Positions 9,768 through 18,028 of a DNA stretch of 64,000 bases are shown here, in pieces (positions within the stretch are counted from its first letter, which is position 1; every line of letters starts with the position of its first letter). The DNA comes from Thiothrix subterranea (GTDB lineage: Bacteria; Pseudomonadota; Gammaproteobacteria; Thiotrichales; Thiotrichaceae): the NCBI RefSeq assembly GCF_030930995.1, contig NZ_CP133217.1, positions 620,001 to 684,000 on the forward strand. The letters run 5' to 3'. Under the pieces are notes generated by a model. That model saw only the letters and a list, made by a program, of their open reading frames with translations, did no database searches and was not told the DNA's origin. Made by a program: the position numbers and the translations under genes.

Positions 9768-10429
9768 ACTTGCTGCCCCCGATACACAGCTCGAACACCG
9801 TCAACATTTCCTGCTTTTTCAATAACACGAGAGTATTGCAACCTCCATTGCAGAGCATTGGAAATCGTTAAATAGCCTTGCTTGGGTTTATTTTGCAGAA
9901 TTTCTGCCACCAGATTATCCAAACCAACGTCATCCACAGGCAGATTTTTCTCTGACAGAAAAGCGACTAGATCATCCCTGTTGCCATCATTCTCCAGAAT
10001 GTCACGGATGCCCTTGGTCATTTGGAAATCAGCCGTATTTTCTGCTTCCACAAAAACCGTATCAGAAATATTCAGATTAGCTGTACGGGCAAACTCATCA
10101 TCCGTTTTGCCGTACACGAAAATGATTAACGAATAACCTAGTCCATACACTTTTTGCCGTGCTGATCTGAACGGGCATGATGACTGCGGCTGACGAATGC
10201 TGGTGACTTTCATATCGACCAATAAACAGGGAAAGTCTATGCCATTGGCAGAATTCCCTTCCTCAAATTGATACCCTCGTCCACGCAAGAATGCACGGAA
10301 TTTGTGTTCCAGATACGTGCCCACAGCTTTGCCATCTGTAACTCCAAACAGCGATGGCTCAGGATGTTGACTTTCGAAAGCTGCAAAACGGGCAGCTTCG
10401 GAGCAAAGAGTTTCAATGCTCAATTGCAT
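9764..10429 (-). CDS. putative type II restriction endonuclease (PD-(D/E)xK fold)
   Basis: The 221-residue protein is placed between nrdA and the methyltransferase gene. It contains GTYLEHKFRAF (E41), then NGIDFPCLLVDMKVTS (D65, D72 and K74), the spacing expected for a PD-(D/E)xK nuclease core. The start at 10429 is chosen because its ATG overlaps the nrdA TAA as TAATG; an in-frame ATG at 10447 would overlap nrdA by 18 bp. No specific restriction family was recognised, so the nuclease call rests on the motif plus pairing with an adenine methyltransferase. Confidence 0.7.
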   Translation of the reverse strand: MQLSIETLCSEAARFAAFESQHPEPSLFGVTDGKAVGTYLEHKFRAFLRGRGYQFEEGNSANGIDFPCLLVDMKVTSIRQPQSSCPFRSARQKVYGLGYSLIIFVYGKTDDEFARTANLNISDTVFVEAENTADFQMTKGIRDILENDGNRDDLVAFLSEKNLPVDDVGLDNLVAEILQNKPKQGYLTISNALQWRLQYSRVIEKAGNVDGVRAVYRGQQV

Positions 10430-13400
10430 TACTGGCAAGCCTCGCACTCTGGATCAAGCAACGAACACGCCTTCGGTGCTTCCGAACCCACCGATACCAA
10501 ATTCGCTGCCCGCTTAATCCCCGCCACGCTATCCGCTGCCGAAGAATCATCCGAGCTAGTCTTTTCCGCGCCCGTAGCCCCCAAAGTGCGCAGGTAATAG
10601 GTGGTTTTCAGCCCACGCACCCACGCCAGTTTGTAGAGATTGTCCAGTTTCGTGCCATTCGGCTCTTTCATGTACAGGTTGAGCGATTGCCCCTGATCAA
10701 TCCATTTCTGGCGGCGGCTGGCAGCTTCGACCAACCAACGTGCATCGATTTCAAACGCGGTGGCGTACTTGGCTTTGAGCGCATCCGGCACACGATCCAG
10801 CGGTTGCAGCGAGCCGTCAAAGTATTTGAGGTCGTTAATCATCACCTCATCCCACATGCCGAGTGCTTTCAAATCCTGCACCAGATACGGGTTGATGACA
10901 GTAAATTCGCCCGACAAATTGGATTTGACGAACAGGTTCTGGTAAGTCGGCTCGATGGACTGCGACACGCCGCAAATATTGGAAATAGTCGCCGTCGGCG
11001 CAATCGCCATCACGTTGGAATTGCGCATTCCTTGTGCTTTGACTTGGTTGCGCAACGCATCCCAATCCAACGTTTGGGTGTGGTCAACGATGAAATATTC
11101 GCCGCGCTCTTCGCCCAGCAACTCCAGCGAGTCGATGGGCAAAATGCCTTTGCTCCACAGCGAGCCGTTGTAACTCGGATATTTGCCGCGCTCTGCCGCG
11201 AGGTTGCTGGAGGCACGAATCGCGAAATACGACACTGCTTCCATGCTTTGATCGGCGAATTCGACCGCTTCGGTCGTGGCGTAAGCGAGGTTCATTTTGT
11301 ACAGCGCGTCTTGGAAACCCATGATGCCCATGCCGACCGGACGGTGGCGCAAGTTAGATTTCCGCGCTTGTGGCACGCTGTAGTAATTGTAGTCAATCAC
11401 GTTATCCAGCATTCGCATCGCGGTGGTCACGGTGCGTTCCAGTTTCGCCACATCCAGTTTGCCGTCGTTGACGTGCGCGGTCAGGTTGACTGAGCCAAGA
11501 TTACATACTGCAATTTCGCCGTCATTGGTGTGTAAGGTAATTTCGGTACAGAGGTTGCTGGAATGCACCACACCCATGTGCTGATTGGTATAGCGCACAT
11601 TACACGGGTCTTTGAACGTAATCCACGGATGCCCGGTTTCAAAGATCATCCCCAACATTTTGCGCCACAATTGTACCGCTGGTACTTTGCGGAATAATTT
11701 CATATCGCCGCGTGCCGCTTTGGCTTCGTATTCGACGTAACGCGCTTCAAAAGCTTTGCCGGTCAAGTCATGTAAATCGGGCGCATCGTCGGGGGAAAAC
11801 AGCGTCCATTCCGCTTCTGCTGCCACGCGCTTCATGAACAGGTCGGGAATCCAGTTGGCAGTATTCATGTCGTGGGTACGGCGGCGTTCGTCGCCCGTAT
11901 TTTTGCGCAGTTCGAGGAAGTCTTCGATGTCGATATGCCAAGTTTCGAGGTAAGCACAGACTGCGCCCTTCCGTTTTCCACCATTGTGCGCCAGTGCCGC
12001 CGTCGTCATATAGGACTCGTCGCCTTCCACAATCAGATCGAATACGAATGGCAGGGTTGGAATACTTTCCACACCGCGCACACGGCTGAAGACGCAACCG
12101 TTGTAAGTCAGCCAGTTACGCTTGTCGATAGGCTGGCAAGCAACCAGTGCCGCGATTTCAGGCACAGCAGGAATACGCACATCAAACACCGAATCGCGCA
12201 TTTGACCAGATGTTGGAATACCTAAACGCAAGCACTGGTAACGCATACCTTCAGCCAAAGCACGGGTAACAGTACTGAAACAAATGTCCTCATCCTGCTT
12301 AACAACAACATTGTTTTCCAGCAAGCCGTGCAGCAGTGCCAGTGTTTGCGGCTGTGACAAATGGCTAAAACGACGGGCAATGCGTTTTTCACCCTGAGCG
12401 TTGTAAAAGTCATCATAAACAAAAGTGAATCCAGCACCATCATTAACGACACAACCTGTCGTTGCTTCACGTACAACTTTACGTTCGCAAAGCCACTGAA
12501 TTTCAGCATCAGACGACGGAGAACCCAGCAAAATACCGTACAGCCGCGCATCGTCAGCATCAAAACCATCCACCATCACCGTTTCGGTCGGGATGACTTG
12601 TGCAACATAATCACCTTTTTGCAACTGCGCTGCTTCGACCCATTCCGGCTTCACCTTGCCTTTTGCCAACCAATTAACGGTACGGTCGTTCGCCTGCTCC
12701 AACGGTACACCGCACAGCGCGTAGAACGGATGTCCTGCGGTCACTTTCACGGGTTCAATCGAATGCTTCACATCCAGAGCTACCATTGCATCGTGCTGGT
12801 TGTAAACCATAGCGCGTTTGACTTCACGGTAAGTGCCGCTGATACCTAGCACCAAATCGCCCGCTTTCACGTCACGAATGGCTTTAATGCCATCGGCGGT
12901 GTGAAGCTGCGTATCCGGCGCGAAACACTGATTGACCGCGACCGCCGTATCATTCGCCACCTTCAAAAATGGCACAACGCCCTGCGACTTGCCATTCGTG
13001 CCTTTGATATGCGCCCCCATGCCGCGCACCCGTGACCAGTCGTTACCCAAACCCCCCGCGTATTTTGACAGCAAGGCATTGTCTTTAATCGCGTCGTAAA
13101 TCCCTTCCAAATGGTCGGGTACGGTGGTCAGGTAGCAAGACGACAACTGCGGGCGCAATGTCCCGGCGTTAAACAACGTCGGCGTGCTGCTCATGAAATC
13201 AAAGCTGGACAGCAGGTTGTAAAACTCAATCGCGCGGTCTTCGCGCTCGACTTCGTTAATTGCCAAGCCCATTGCCACGCGCATGAAAAACACCTGCGGC
13301 AATTCAAAACGTACCCCGTCGTGATGCAGGAAATAGCGGTCATACAGCGTTTGCAAGCCGAGGTAAGTAAACTGCAAATCGCGTTCCGGCTTAATCGCCG

Positions 13401-14205
13401 CGCCCAATTTCTCCAGATCGTAACGCCCCAAATCATCCGCCAAACGCTCGACCTTGACCCCGATCTGAATGGTTTTTTTCAAGACTTCAGCATAAAGCTC
13501 AACCATTTCGTGCTGGGTGGCTTCGGTGTGCTGGCCTTCAAGGAAACTCAAGGCTTCGCGGCGCAAGCTGTCCATCAACATCCGCGCGGCGGCCTGGGAA
13601 TAATTCGGCTCACGGTCAATCATCACGCGGGTGCTGATAATCAACGCGGTGGCGACTTCTTTTTCGGAAATGCCGTCGTACAAATTGCGCATGGTGGCGG
13701 TCATGACTTGTTCGGCACTGACCCCTTCCAAGCCATCGACCGCTTCCGCGATAATCTTGCGTAACCGCTCTTCGTCCAACGGTTTCAAATCGCCGGACGC
13801 GGATTTTACGTGGATCACGTTTTCGGATTTTTTGCCTTTTTTCTTACTCTTCGCATCTTTTTCAGCACGCAACCGCGCCCGTTCCGCACGATACAGCACG
13901 TAACTCCGCGCCACTTTGTGTTCACCTGCTCGCATTAACGCCAACTCCACTTGATCTTGAATGTCTTCGATATGCACCATGCCGCCATCGGGGGTGCGGC
14001 GCAGCAAGGCATCAACGACTTGCGCGGTCAACTTATGCACGGTGTCGTGAATGCGTGCCGAGCCTGCTGCATTGCTGCCTTCCACATCCAAAAAGGCTTT
14101 GGTCATCGCCACCTGAATTTTGCTGCCGTCGAAGTCCGTCACCTGACCATTGCGGCGGATAACTTTGCATTTAGGGGTCATTTCAAGGTTAATGGCGGCT
14201 TGCAT
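10429..14205 (-). CDS. nrdA: class Ia ribonucleotide reductase, alpha subunit, with an in-frame intein
   Basis: NrdA reduces ribonucleoside diphosphates using the NrdB radical. The 1258-residue product contains about 943 residues of NrdA sequence plus a 315-residue intein. The N-terminus has an ATP-cone (KVIRRNGQVTDFDGSKI, residues 14-30) and a second cone-like region near 131-220. The 10-stranded barrel signatures include STPTLFNAGT, LETWHIDIEDFLELR and NLCTEI. The C-terminal tail ends CEACQ, the CxxC pair that re-reduces the active site. AAAGGAC precedes the ATG. Two NrdR boxes lie upstream. The first ATP-cone suggests dATP feedback control. The restriction gene that follows overlaps its stop codon. 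Confidence 0.95.
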   Translation of the reverse strand: MQAAINLEMTPKCKVIRRNGQVTDFDGSKIQVAMTKAFLDVEGSNAAGSARIHDTVHKLTAQVVDALLRRTPDGGMVHIEDIQDQVELALMRAGEHKVARSYVLYRAERARLRAEKDAKSKKKGKKSENVIHVKSASGDLKPLDEERLRKIIAEAVDGLEGVSAEQVMTATMRNLYDGISEKEVATALIISTRVMIDREPNYSQAAARMLMDSLRREALSFLEGQHTEATQHEMVELYAEVLKKTIQIGVKVERLADDLGRYDLEKLGAAIKPERDLQFTYLGLQTLYDRYFLHHDGVRFELPQVFFMRVAMGLAINEVEREDRAIEFYNLLSSFDFMSSTPTLFNAGTLRPQLSSCYLTTVPDHLEGIYDAIKDNALLSKYAGGLGNDWSRVRGMGAHIKGTNGKSQGVVPFLKVANDTAVAVNQCFAPDTQLHTADGIKAIRDVKAGDLVLGISGTYREVKRAMVYNQHDAMVALDVKHSIEPVKVTAGHPFYALCGVPLEQANDRTVNWLAKGKVKPEWVEAAQLQKGDYVAQVIPTETVMVDGFDADDARLYGILLGSPSSDAEIQWLCERKVVREATTGCVVNDGAGFTFVYDDFYNAQGEKRIARRFSHLSQPQTLALLHGLLENNVVVKQDEDICFSTVTRALAEGMRYQCLRLGIPTSGQMRDSVFDVRIPAVPEIAALVACQPIDKRNWLTYNGCVFSRVRGVESIPTLPFVFDLIVEGDESYMTTAALAHNGGKRKGAVCAYLETWHIDIEDFLELRKNTGDERRRTHDMNTANWIPDLFMKRVAAEAEWTLFSPDDAPDLHDLTGKAFEARYVEYEAKAARGDMKLFRKVPAVQLWRKMLGMIFETGHPWITFKDPCNVRYTNQHMGVVHSSNLCTEITLHTNDGEIAVCNLGSVNLTAHVNDGKLDVAKLERTVTTAMRMLDNVIDYNYYSVPQARKSNLRHRPVGMGIMGFQDALYKMNLAYATTEAVEFADQSMEAVSYFAIRASSNLAAERGKYPSYNGSLWSKGILPIDSLELLGEERGEYFIVDHTQTLDWDALRNQVKAQGMRNSNVMAIAPTATISNICGVSQSIEPTYQNLFVKSNLSGEFTVINPYLVQDLKALGMWDEVMINDLKYFDGSLQPLDRVPDALKAKYATAFEIDARWLVEAASRRQKWIDQGQSLNLYMKEPNGTKLDNLYKLAWVRGLKTTYYLRTLGATGAEKTSSDDSSAADSVAGIKRAANLVSVGSEAPKACSLLDPECEACQ
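11983..12927 (-). other. Intein within NrdA (residues 427-741), homing endonuclease decayed, Gly at +1
   Basis: The intein interrupts NrdA between VAVNQ and GGKRKGAVCAYLETW. Splicing block A begins with Cys427 (CFAPDTQLHTADG), block B has the TxxH form at T489-H492 (VTAGHPF), and blocks F/G read VFDLIVEGDESYMTTAALAHN, ending H740-N741. At 315 residues it is longer than a mini-intein. Segments like LYGILLGSPSSD and LLHGLLENNVVV sit where LAGLIDADG motifs would be, but the catalytic acidic residues are missing, so DNA cutting is unlikely. The residue after Asn741 is Gly, whereas class 1 inteins need Cys, Ser or Thr there. Confidence 0.85.
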
Positions 14206-14242
14206 TCGGTGTCCTTTGATCTATTGGTTTATTTTGAGCAAA

Positions 14243-14290
14243 GCACTATAGGATGTGTTTTAGGAGCTGGTCAAGCACAAGATATGGTCT
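14243..14290 (-). promoter_or_regulatory. Pair of NrdR boxes upstream of nrdA
   Basis: GCACTATAGGATGTGT (14243-14258) and GCACAAGATATGGTCT (14275-14290) each match the 16-bp NrdR consensus ACACWATATATWGTGT at 12 positions. Their starts are 32 bp apart, about three helical turns, as in known nrd operators. NrdR is the ATP/dATP-sensing repressor of ribonucleotide reductase genes. If real, it would also control the embedded restriction-modification genes. Confidence 0.7.
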
Positions 14291-14435
14291 AATTTGCGCA
14301 TATTTCTACTTGCCTTTTACGATGATTTTACAAAACAGTGACTTGCCTGCATCCACCCACAGCATTTTTGCGTACAATTCCACAGACGCAGTTTCCCTGC
14401 GCATAAAGCAACTTTTATATTCCTAGGAGATTGAA

Positions 14436-14936
14436 ATGATGAAAACAAACACATCCCTGAAACTGGCTTTGGGCGCCACCTTCGCAGTCGTTACCTTGGG
14501 CGCAGGAGCGGTTAGTGCAGAAAACCCGTTTGCTGCCAACACCCTCACTAACGGCTACATGCAACTGGCTGAAAACAAAGCAGACGGTGAAATGAAATGT
14601 GGCGCAGGCATGTGCGGTGCGAATATGAAAGCCGGTGAAGGCAAATGCGGTGGCGATATGGACTGCCCAGCCGATGCTGATAAAGACGGCAAAGTCACGA
14701 AAGAAGAATTCATGGCTCACCACGAAAAAATGTTTACCGAAGCCGATGCTGACAAAGATGGCTCATTGAGTGCTGACGAACGTAAAGCCCTGCACAGCAA
14801 AATGGGCGAAGGCAAATGCGGGGGCAAAGAAGGCACTTGCGGCGGTAATAAAGAAGAAAAGAAAGATGATAAAACCTCCCAAAATGAAACCTTCCGCCTG
14901 AATACGCCATTCGCGGCTATCAGCATCCAAGGTTAA
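14436..14936 (+). CDS. HvfA/BufA-like RiPP metallophore precursor with two EF-hands
   Basis: The 166-residue product has a signal peptide (about residues 1-28, ending AVSAENPF), as in HvfA/BufA precursors, which keep it. The ENPF...NGYMQLAE segment and repeated Cys motifs (EMKCGAGMCG, EGKCGGD, EGKCGGK, EGTCGG) are the family hallmark; such Cys residues are modified by the DUF692 enzyme in characterised members. Unusually, two EF-hand calcium loops, DADKDGKVTKEEF and DADKDGSLSADE, interrupt the Cys repeats. AGGAGA precedes the tandem ATGATG. The next two genes are the maturation enzymes. Copper or another metal is the likely ligand, by analogy. Confidence 0.8.
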   Translation: MMKTNTSLKLALGATFAVVTLGAGAVSAENPFAANTLTNGYMQLAENKADGEMKCGAGMCGANMKAGEGKCGGDMDCPADADKDGKVTKEEFMAHHEKMFTEADADKDGSLSADERKALHSKMGEGKCGGKEGTCGGNKEEKKDDKTSQNETFRLNTPFAAISIQG

Positions 14937-14939
14937 GCC

Positions 14940-15767
14940 ATGCAGCGTTCTGCCTTAGACGGGGCAGGGCTTGGTTTCCGGCGTGACCATTTGGTTGCGC
15001 TGGAACAACAAGTCCCCGACTGCATTGATTTCTTTGAAATCGCCCCCGAAAACTGGATCGGCACTGACCCGGTTAGCGCCAAACGCTTGCAAGCTTTCAC
15101 CGAACGTTACCCGTTTGTATGCCACGGGCTTTCCTTATCATTAGGCGGTTTAACCCCGCTCAACACCGAATTGCTTACTGAACTCAAGCAATTCATGCAG
15201 TTACACCGTATCCCGCTGTATACCGAGCATTTGTCTTGGTGCTCCGATCACGGGCAATTGTATGACCTGTTACCGATTCCGTTTACCGAAGCAGCGATTC
15301 AGCACACGGTTGCCCGTATTCGCCAAACCCAAGACGTATTGGGACAGCAAATCGGCATCGAGAACGCTTCGTTCTACCTGCAAGCCCCCATCAATGAGAT
15401 GGATGAAGCCACCTTCATCAACGCAGTGCTGAGCGAAGCCGATTGCCTGTTGCATCTGGATGTGAATAACGTCTACGTCAACAGCGTCAACCACGCTTAC
15501 GACCCCTACGAATTTTTACGCAAACTGCCCAAAGAACGGGTGGTATACCTGCACATGGCAGGGCATTACCAACAAGAAGAAAACCTGCTGATCGACACGC
15601 ACGGCGCTCCAGTCATCGACCCGGTGTGGGCATTGCTGGATTTCACCTACCAGCAATTTGGCGTATTCCCGACCTTGTTGGAACGCGACTACCATATCCC
15701 GCCCCTAGAAGAATTGCTCCCGGAAGTGACGCACATTGCCAGCCTGCAACGGAAACACGCCGCATGA
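14940..15767 (+). CDS. DUF692 (MbnB/BufB/HvfB-type) multinuclear iron RiPP-modifying oxidase
   Basis: DUF692 enzymes use a two- or three-iron centre to oxidise Cys residues of precursor peptides. The 275-residue protein shows the family's TIM-barrel motifs in order: FEIAPENW (residues 32-39), CHGLSLSLGG (H62), TEHLSW (E96, H97), IENASF (E141), HLDVNNVYVN (D174, N176), YLHMAGH (H205, H209) and DTHGAPV (D219, H221). It starts 3 bp after the precursor stop codon and overlaps the next gene as ATGA. The partner arrangement precursor - DUF692 - DUF2063 is the diagnostic operon of bufferin/HvfA-type products. Confidence 0.92.
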   Translation: MQRSALDGAGLGFRRDHLVALEQQVPDCIDFFEIAPENWIGTDPVSAKRLQAFTERYPFVCHGLSLSLGGLTPLNTELLTELKQFMQLHRIPLYTEHLSWCSDHGQLYDLLPIPFTEAAIQHTVARIRQTQDVLGQQIGIENASFYLQAPINEMDEATFINAVLSEADCLLHLDVNNVYVNSVNHAYDPYEFLRKLPKERVVYLHMAGHYQQEENLLIDTHGAPVIDPVWALLDFTYQQFGVFPTLLERDYHIPPLEELLPEVTHIASLQRKHAA

Positions 15768-16543
15768 ATGCTACTGAAGCCTACCAACGTGCCTTTGCCG
15801 CCCATTTGCGCGACCCCGCAGCGAATCCGCCACCTGCCGGTGTTGATGCGGCACGAGCGGGTGTTTACGTGGAATTGCTGTTCAATAATGTGGAAGATTT
15901 CCTCAGCAACTGCTTTCCGGTGATTCGCAGCATTCTGGATGATGACGCATGGAATGCGTTGGTACGCCAATTTTACGCCGAACACGCTTGCACCACGCCG
16001 TATTTCCGCGAAATCCCCGCCGAATTTGTGCAATGGCTCACGTCGACTTCGCTCAGTGACCGCTCTCCCTCGTTCACTGAGCAAAGTCGAAGCGTCCCCT
16101 TCTTACTAGAACTCGCGCATTACGAATGGGTGGAAATCCCGCTGACACTCGCTGACGCGACTATCGACTGGCAGCACATCGACCCGGACGGTGATTTATT
16201 GGATGGCACACCGGTATTGAATCCAGTCATGTTGTTGCAAAGCTATCAATACCCCGTCCACCGCATTAGCGCGGCTTACCAACCGCACACCCCTGAACCC
16301 ACCCATTTATTATTAATACGAAATAGAGAAAATAAAATTGATTTTATAGAACTTAATGCCATTACCGCTAAACTGGTAAAACACTTACAAGAGGGGGAAA
16401 ATGCCAGAAAAGCTCTCACTCGGATTGCTGTGGAAATTCAACACCCAAACATTGAGCAACTATTAGCGTTCGGATTAACCCTGTTACACCAGTTTCAACA
16501 ACAACACGTATTATTGGGTGTGGCGAATCTCTCGACGCCATAA
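15764..16543 (+). CDS. DUF2063 (BufC/HvfC-type) RiPP recognition and maturation partner
   Basis: DUF2063 proteins bind the precursor and assist the DUF692 oxidase. The 259-residue product starts at the ATGA overlap with the previous stop; upstream in-frame codons lie inside that gene. N-terminal features are AYQRAFAAHLRDP and VYVELLFNNVEDFLSNCFPV; the centre has PFLLELAHYEWVEI. A Ser/Arg-rich stretch between QWL and PFLLEL is encoded by a palindromic repeat that appears to have inserted in frame (see 16042-16093). The C-terminus carries an HTH-like segment. Confidence 0.88.
   Translation: MNATEAYQRAFAAHLRDPAANPPPAGVDAARAGVYVELLFNNVEDFLSNCFPVIRSILDDDAWNALVRQFYAEHACTTPYFREIPAEFVQWLTSTSLSDRSPSFTEQSRSVPFLLELAHYEWVEIPLTLADATIDWQHIDPDGDLLDGTPVLNPVMLLQSYQYPVHRISAAYQPHTPEPTHLLLIRNRENKIDFIELNAITAKLVKHLQEGENARKALTRIAVEIQHPNIEQLLAFGLTLLHQFQQQHVLLGVANLSTP
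16042..16093. repeat. REP-like palindrome inserted in frame in the DUF2063 gene
   Basis: Arms CGACTTCGCTCAGTGA (16044-16059) and TCACTGAGCAAAGTCG (16074-16089) pair at 15 of 16 positions around a 14-base loop. The palindrome encodes about 17 Ser/Arg-rich residues that interrupt a conserved region of the protein. No second copy was noticed elsewhere in the window. Confidence 0.65.
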
Positions 16544-16644
16544 CCACTTATCAGCAATAAACGCCCCTATCGGTAAATTCTATGTTTACTGAAGACAAGA
16601 ATGTGTTATCTAAGTGGCATATTCTTATCGAGGGCCTTCTTACC

Positions 16645-16863
16645 ATGCGTACACTGTTATCACTCGCGGCATCGGCATGTATTTTGTTCATAAGCAGCTT
16701 CATGGCGGGCTGTACCGACACCGCGCCAGTCAAAGAAGCTGAAACCAAAAGCATTCAGGACGTAGCCAAAGATGCCATGAATTCCACCGGCAAACTGACC
16801 AAAGAACAAGTGGATGCGCTGATCCGCGCCAATGCTGCCTGTCGACCTGACGATAAGCGTTAA
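16645..16863 (+). CDS. small lipoprotein of unknown function
   Basis: The start chosen is the ATG at 16645, giving MRTLLSLAASACILFISSFMAGCTDT: a lipoprotein signal peptide with lipobox FMAGC. An in-frame ATG at 16582 would put 21 hydrophilic residues before the signal and is less likely. The mature part is only about 45 residues, charged and helical (KEAETKSIQDVAKDAMNSTGKLTKEQVDALIRANAAC). It lies between the HvfC-like gene and an AraC regulator, only 3 bp from the latter. No family was recognised. Confidence 0.65.
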   Translation: MRTLLSLAASACILFISSFMAGCTDTAPVKEAETKSIQDVAKDAMNSTGKLTKEQVDALIRANAACRPDDKR

Positions 16864-16866
16864 GCC

Positions 16867-17877
16867 ATGCAGACACTCAGCACCTTACTCATTGGTTTTT
16901 CCATCTTCAGCATTCCGCTGCTTGCATTCACGCATTTCCGGCACGAACATTACCAAGGGCAAGCCGCCGCACAAGCCATGGGCATTATCGTGCTGATTGC
17001 GTTGCTGGGTTTGCAATTGGCGCATTTTACCGGGTTACAAACGGGGGCAGACAGTATTCACAACCCTTACTACCAAGTCTTATTGTTTAGCGTCGCCCCC
17101 ACTTTTTATTTGTTCAGCAAGCCACTGTTGCAAGCCACTACCGAAAAGTTACCGCGCGACTTGCTGCATTTATTACCGATTTTGATTGCCCCGTTTCTGC
17201 CCTTTCCAGTCGCGGTAACAATGGCCTTTGTCTTAGGGGCTGGGTATTGTGTGTGGTTAGCCCTGCGCGTGTATGCAGCATTGCATCAGCAACGCCGTCG
17301 CTTTCAGCCAGTAGGGATGATTTTGAGTGCAGCATTCGCTATCGCTTTATCTGTCCTGCCACTGGGAATCGGCATTACTTTGCTGCCAGAAAACGTCTTT
17401 TTCACGGTACACGCCAGTGCCATTGGGTTAGTGGTGTTATTGATCCATGCCGCGCTCAGCATTGCCCCGCGCTTGACCACGGAAATCGCCGAAGTTGCCC
17501 GCGAAACCCACACCGTTTCCACCCTAGCGGATGTGGACTGCGAAACAATGTTGGCAGAAGTCGAAGGCTTAATGCAGGAAAAAGAACTGTTCCGCCAACC
17601 CGATTTAGCCATCACTGCGTTGGCAGAACGCCTCGGACTTTCCAGTCAACAATTGGCGGAATTACTGCAAACCCGTCTTGGCAAAGGCTTCTCACGCTAT
17701 GTGCGCGAATTCCGCGTCGAAGCCGCAGAAGACATGCTCTTAGAAGAACCCGACACCACCTTGCAAGCCGTGGGTTTAAGCGTCGGCTTTGCGTCAGAAA
17801 CCCAATTTACCGAAGCCTTTCGTGAAATCAGCGGCATGACACCGGGGCAATTCCGCAAAATCAATCTTCACGGCTAA
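16867..17877 (+). CDS. membrane-anchored AraC-family transcriptional regulator
   Basis: The 336-residue protein has an N-terminal half with about seven hydrophobic segments (residues 1-205), starting MQTLSTLLIGFSIFSIPLL. The C-terminal 100 residues are an AraC/XylS double helix-turn-helix: ITALAERLGLSSQQLAELL, then FSRYVREFRVEAAEDMLLE and AVGLSVGFASETQFTEAFRE, ending in the conserved GMTPGQFRK. It starts 3 bp after the lipoprotein stop codon, suggesting co-transcription and perhaps a sensing role for that lipoprotein. The ligand is unknown. Confidence 0.88.
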   Translation: MQTLSTLLIGFSIFSIPLLAFTHFRHEHYQGQAAAQAMGIIVLIALLGLQLAHFTGLQTGADSIHNPYYQVLLFSVAPTFYLFSKPLLQATTEKLPRDLLHLLPILIAPFLPFPVAVTMAFVLGAGYCVWLALRVYAALHQQRRRFQPVGMILSAAFAIALSVLPLGIGITLLPENVFFTVHASAIGLVVLLIHAALSIAPRLTTEIAEVARETHTVSTLADVDCETMLAEVEGLMQEKELFRQPDLAITALAERLGLSSQQLAELLQTRLGKGFSRYVREFRVEAAEDMLLEEPDTTLQAVGLSVGFASETQFTEAFREISGMTPGQFRKINLHG

Positions 17878-17922
17878 TAAGCGCTCTTTCTTCCGATAAA
17901 TTCTGCCGCTCATCGGTAAAAC

Positions 17923-18005
17923 CGAACAAAAAACGAATTCATGGCAAGTATTTTTGATTGGCGTAATCGGGCGCTAAACCGTATATTTGGTTCGTGTTTT
18001 GTTCG
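17923..18005. promoter_or_regulatory. Candidate LexA operators upstream of lexA (inverted pair)
   Basis: CGAACAAAAAACGAA (17923-17937) and TTCGTGTTTTGTTCG (17991-18005) are inverted copies of each other at 14 of 15 positions. The second reads GTTC-N7-GTTC, the form of LexA box known from alphaproteobacteria rather than the usual gammaproteobacterial CTGT-N8-ACAG. The second copy ends 23 bp before the lexA ATG. Autoregulation is likely but inferred. Confidence 0.55.
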
Positions 18006-18028
18006 TTTTACTAAGCAGGAACCGCGCC

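Noticed and set aside
10354-11493. A 379-codon frame on the plus strand opposite nrdA
   Set aside because: It lies wholly within conserved NrdA coding sequence and has no recognisable protein features.
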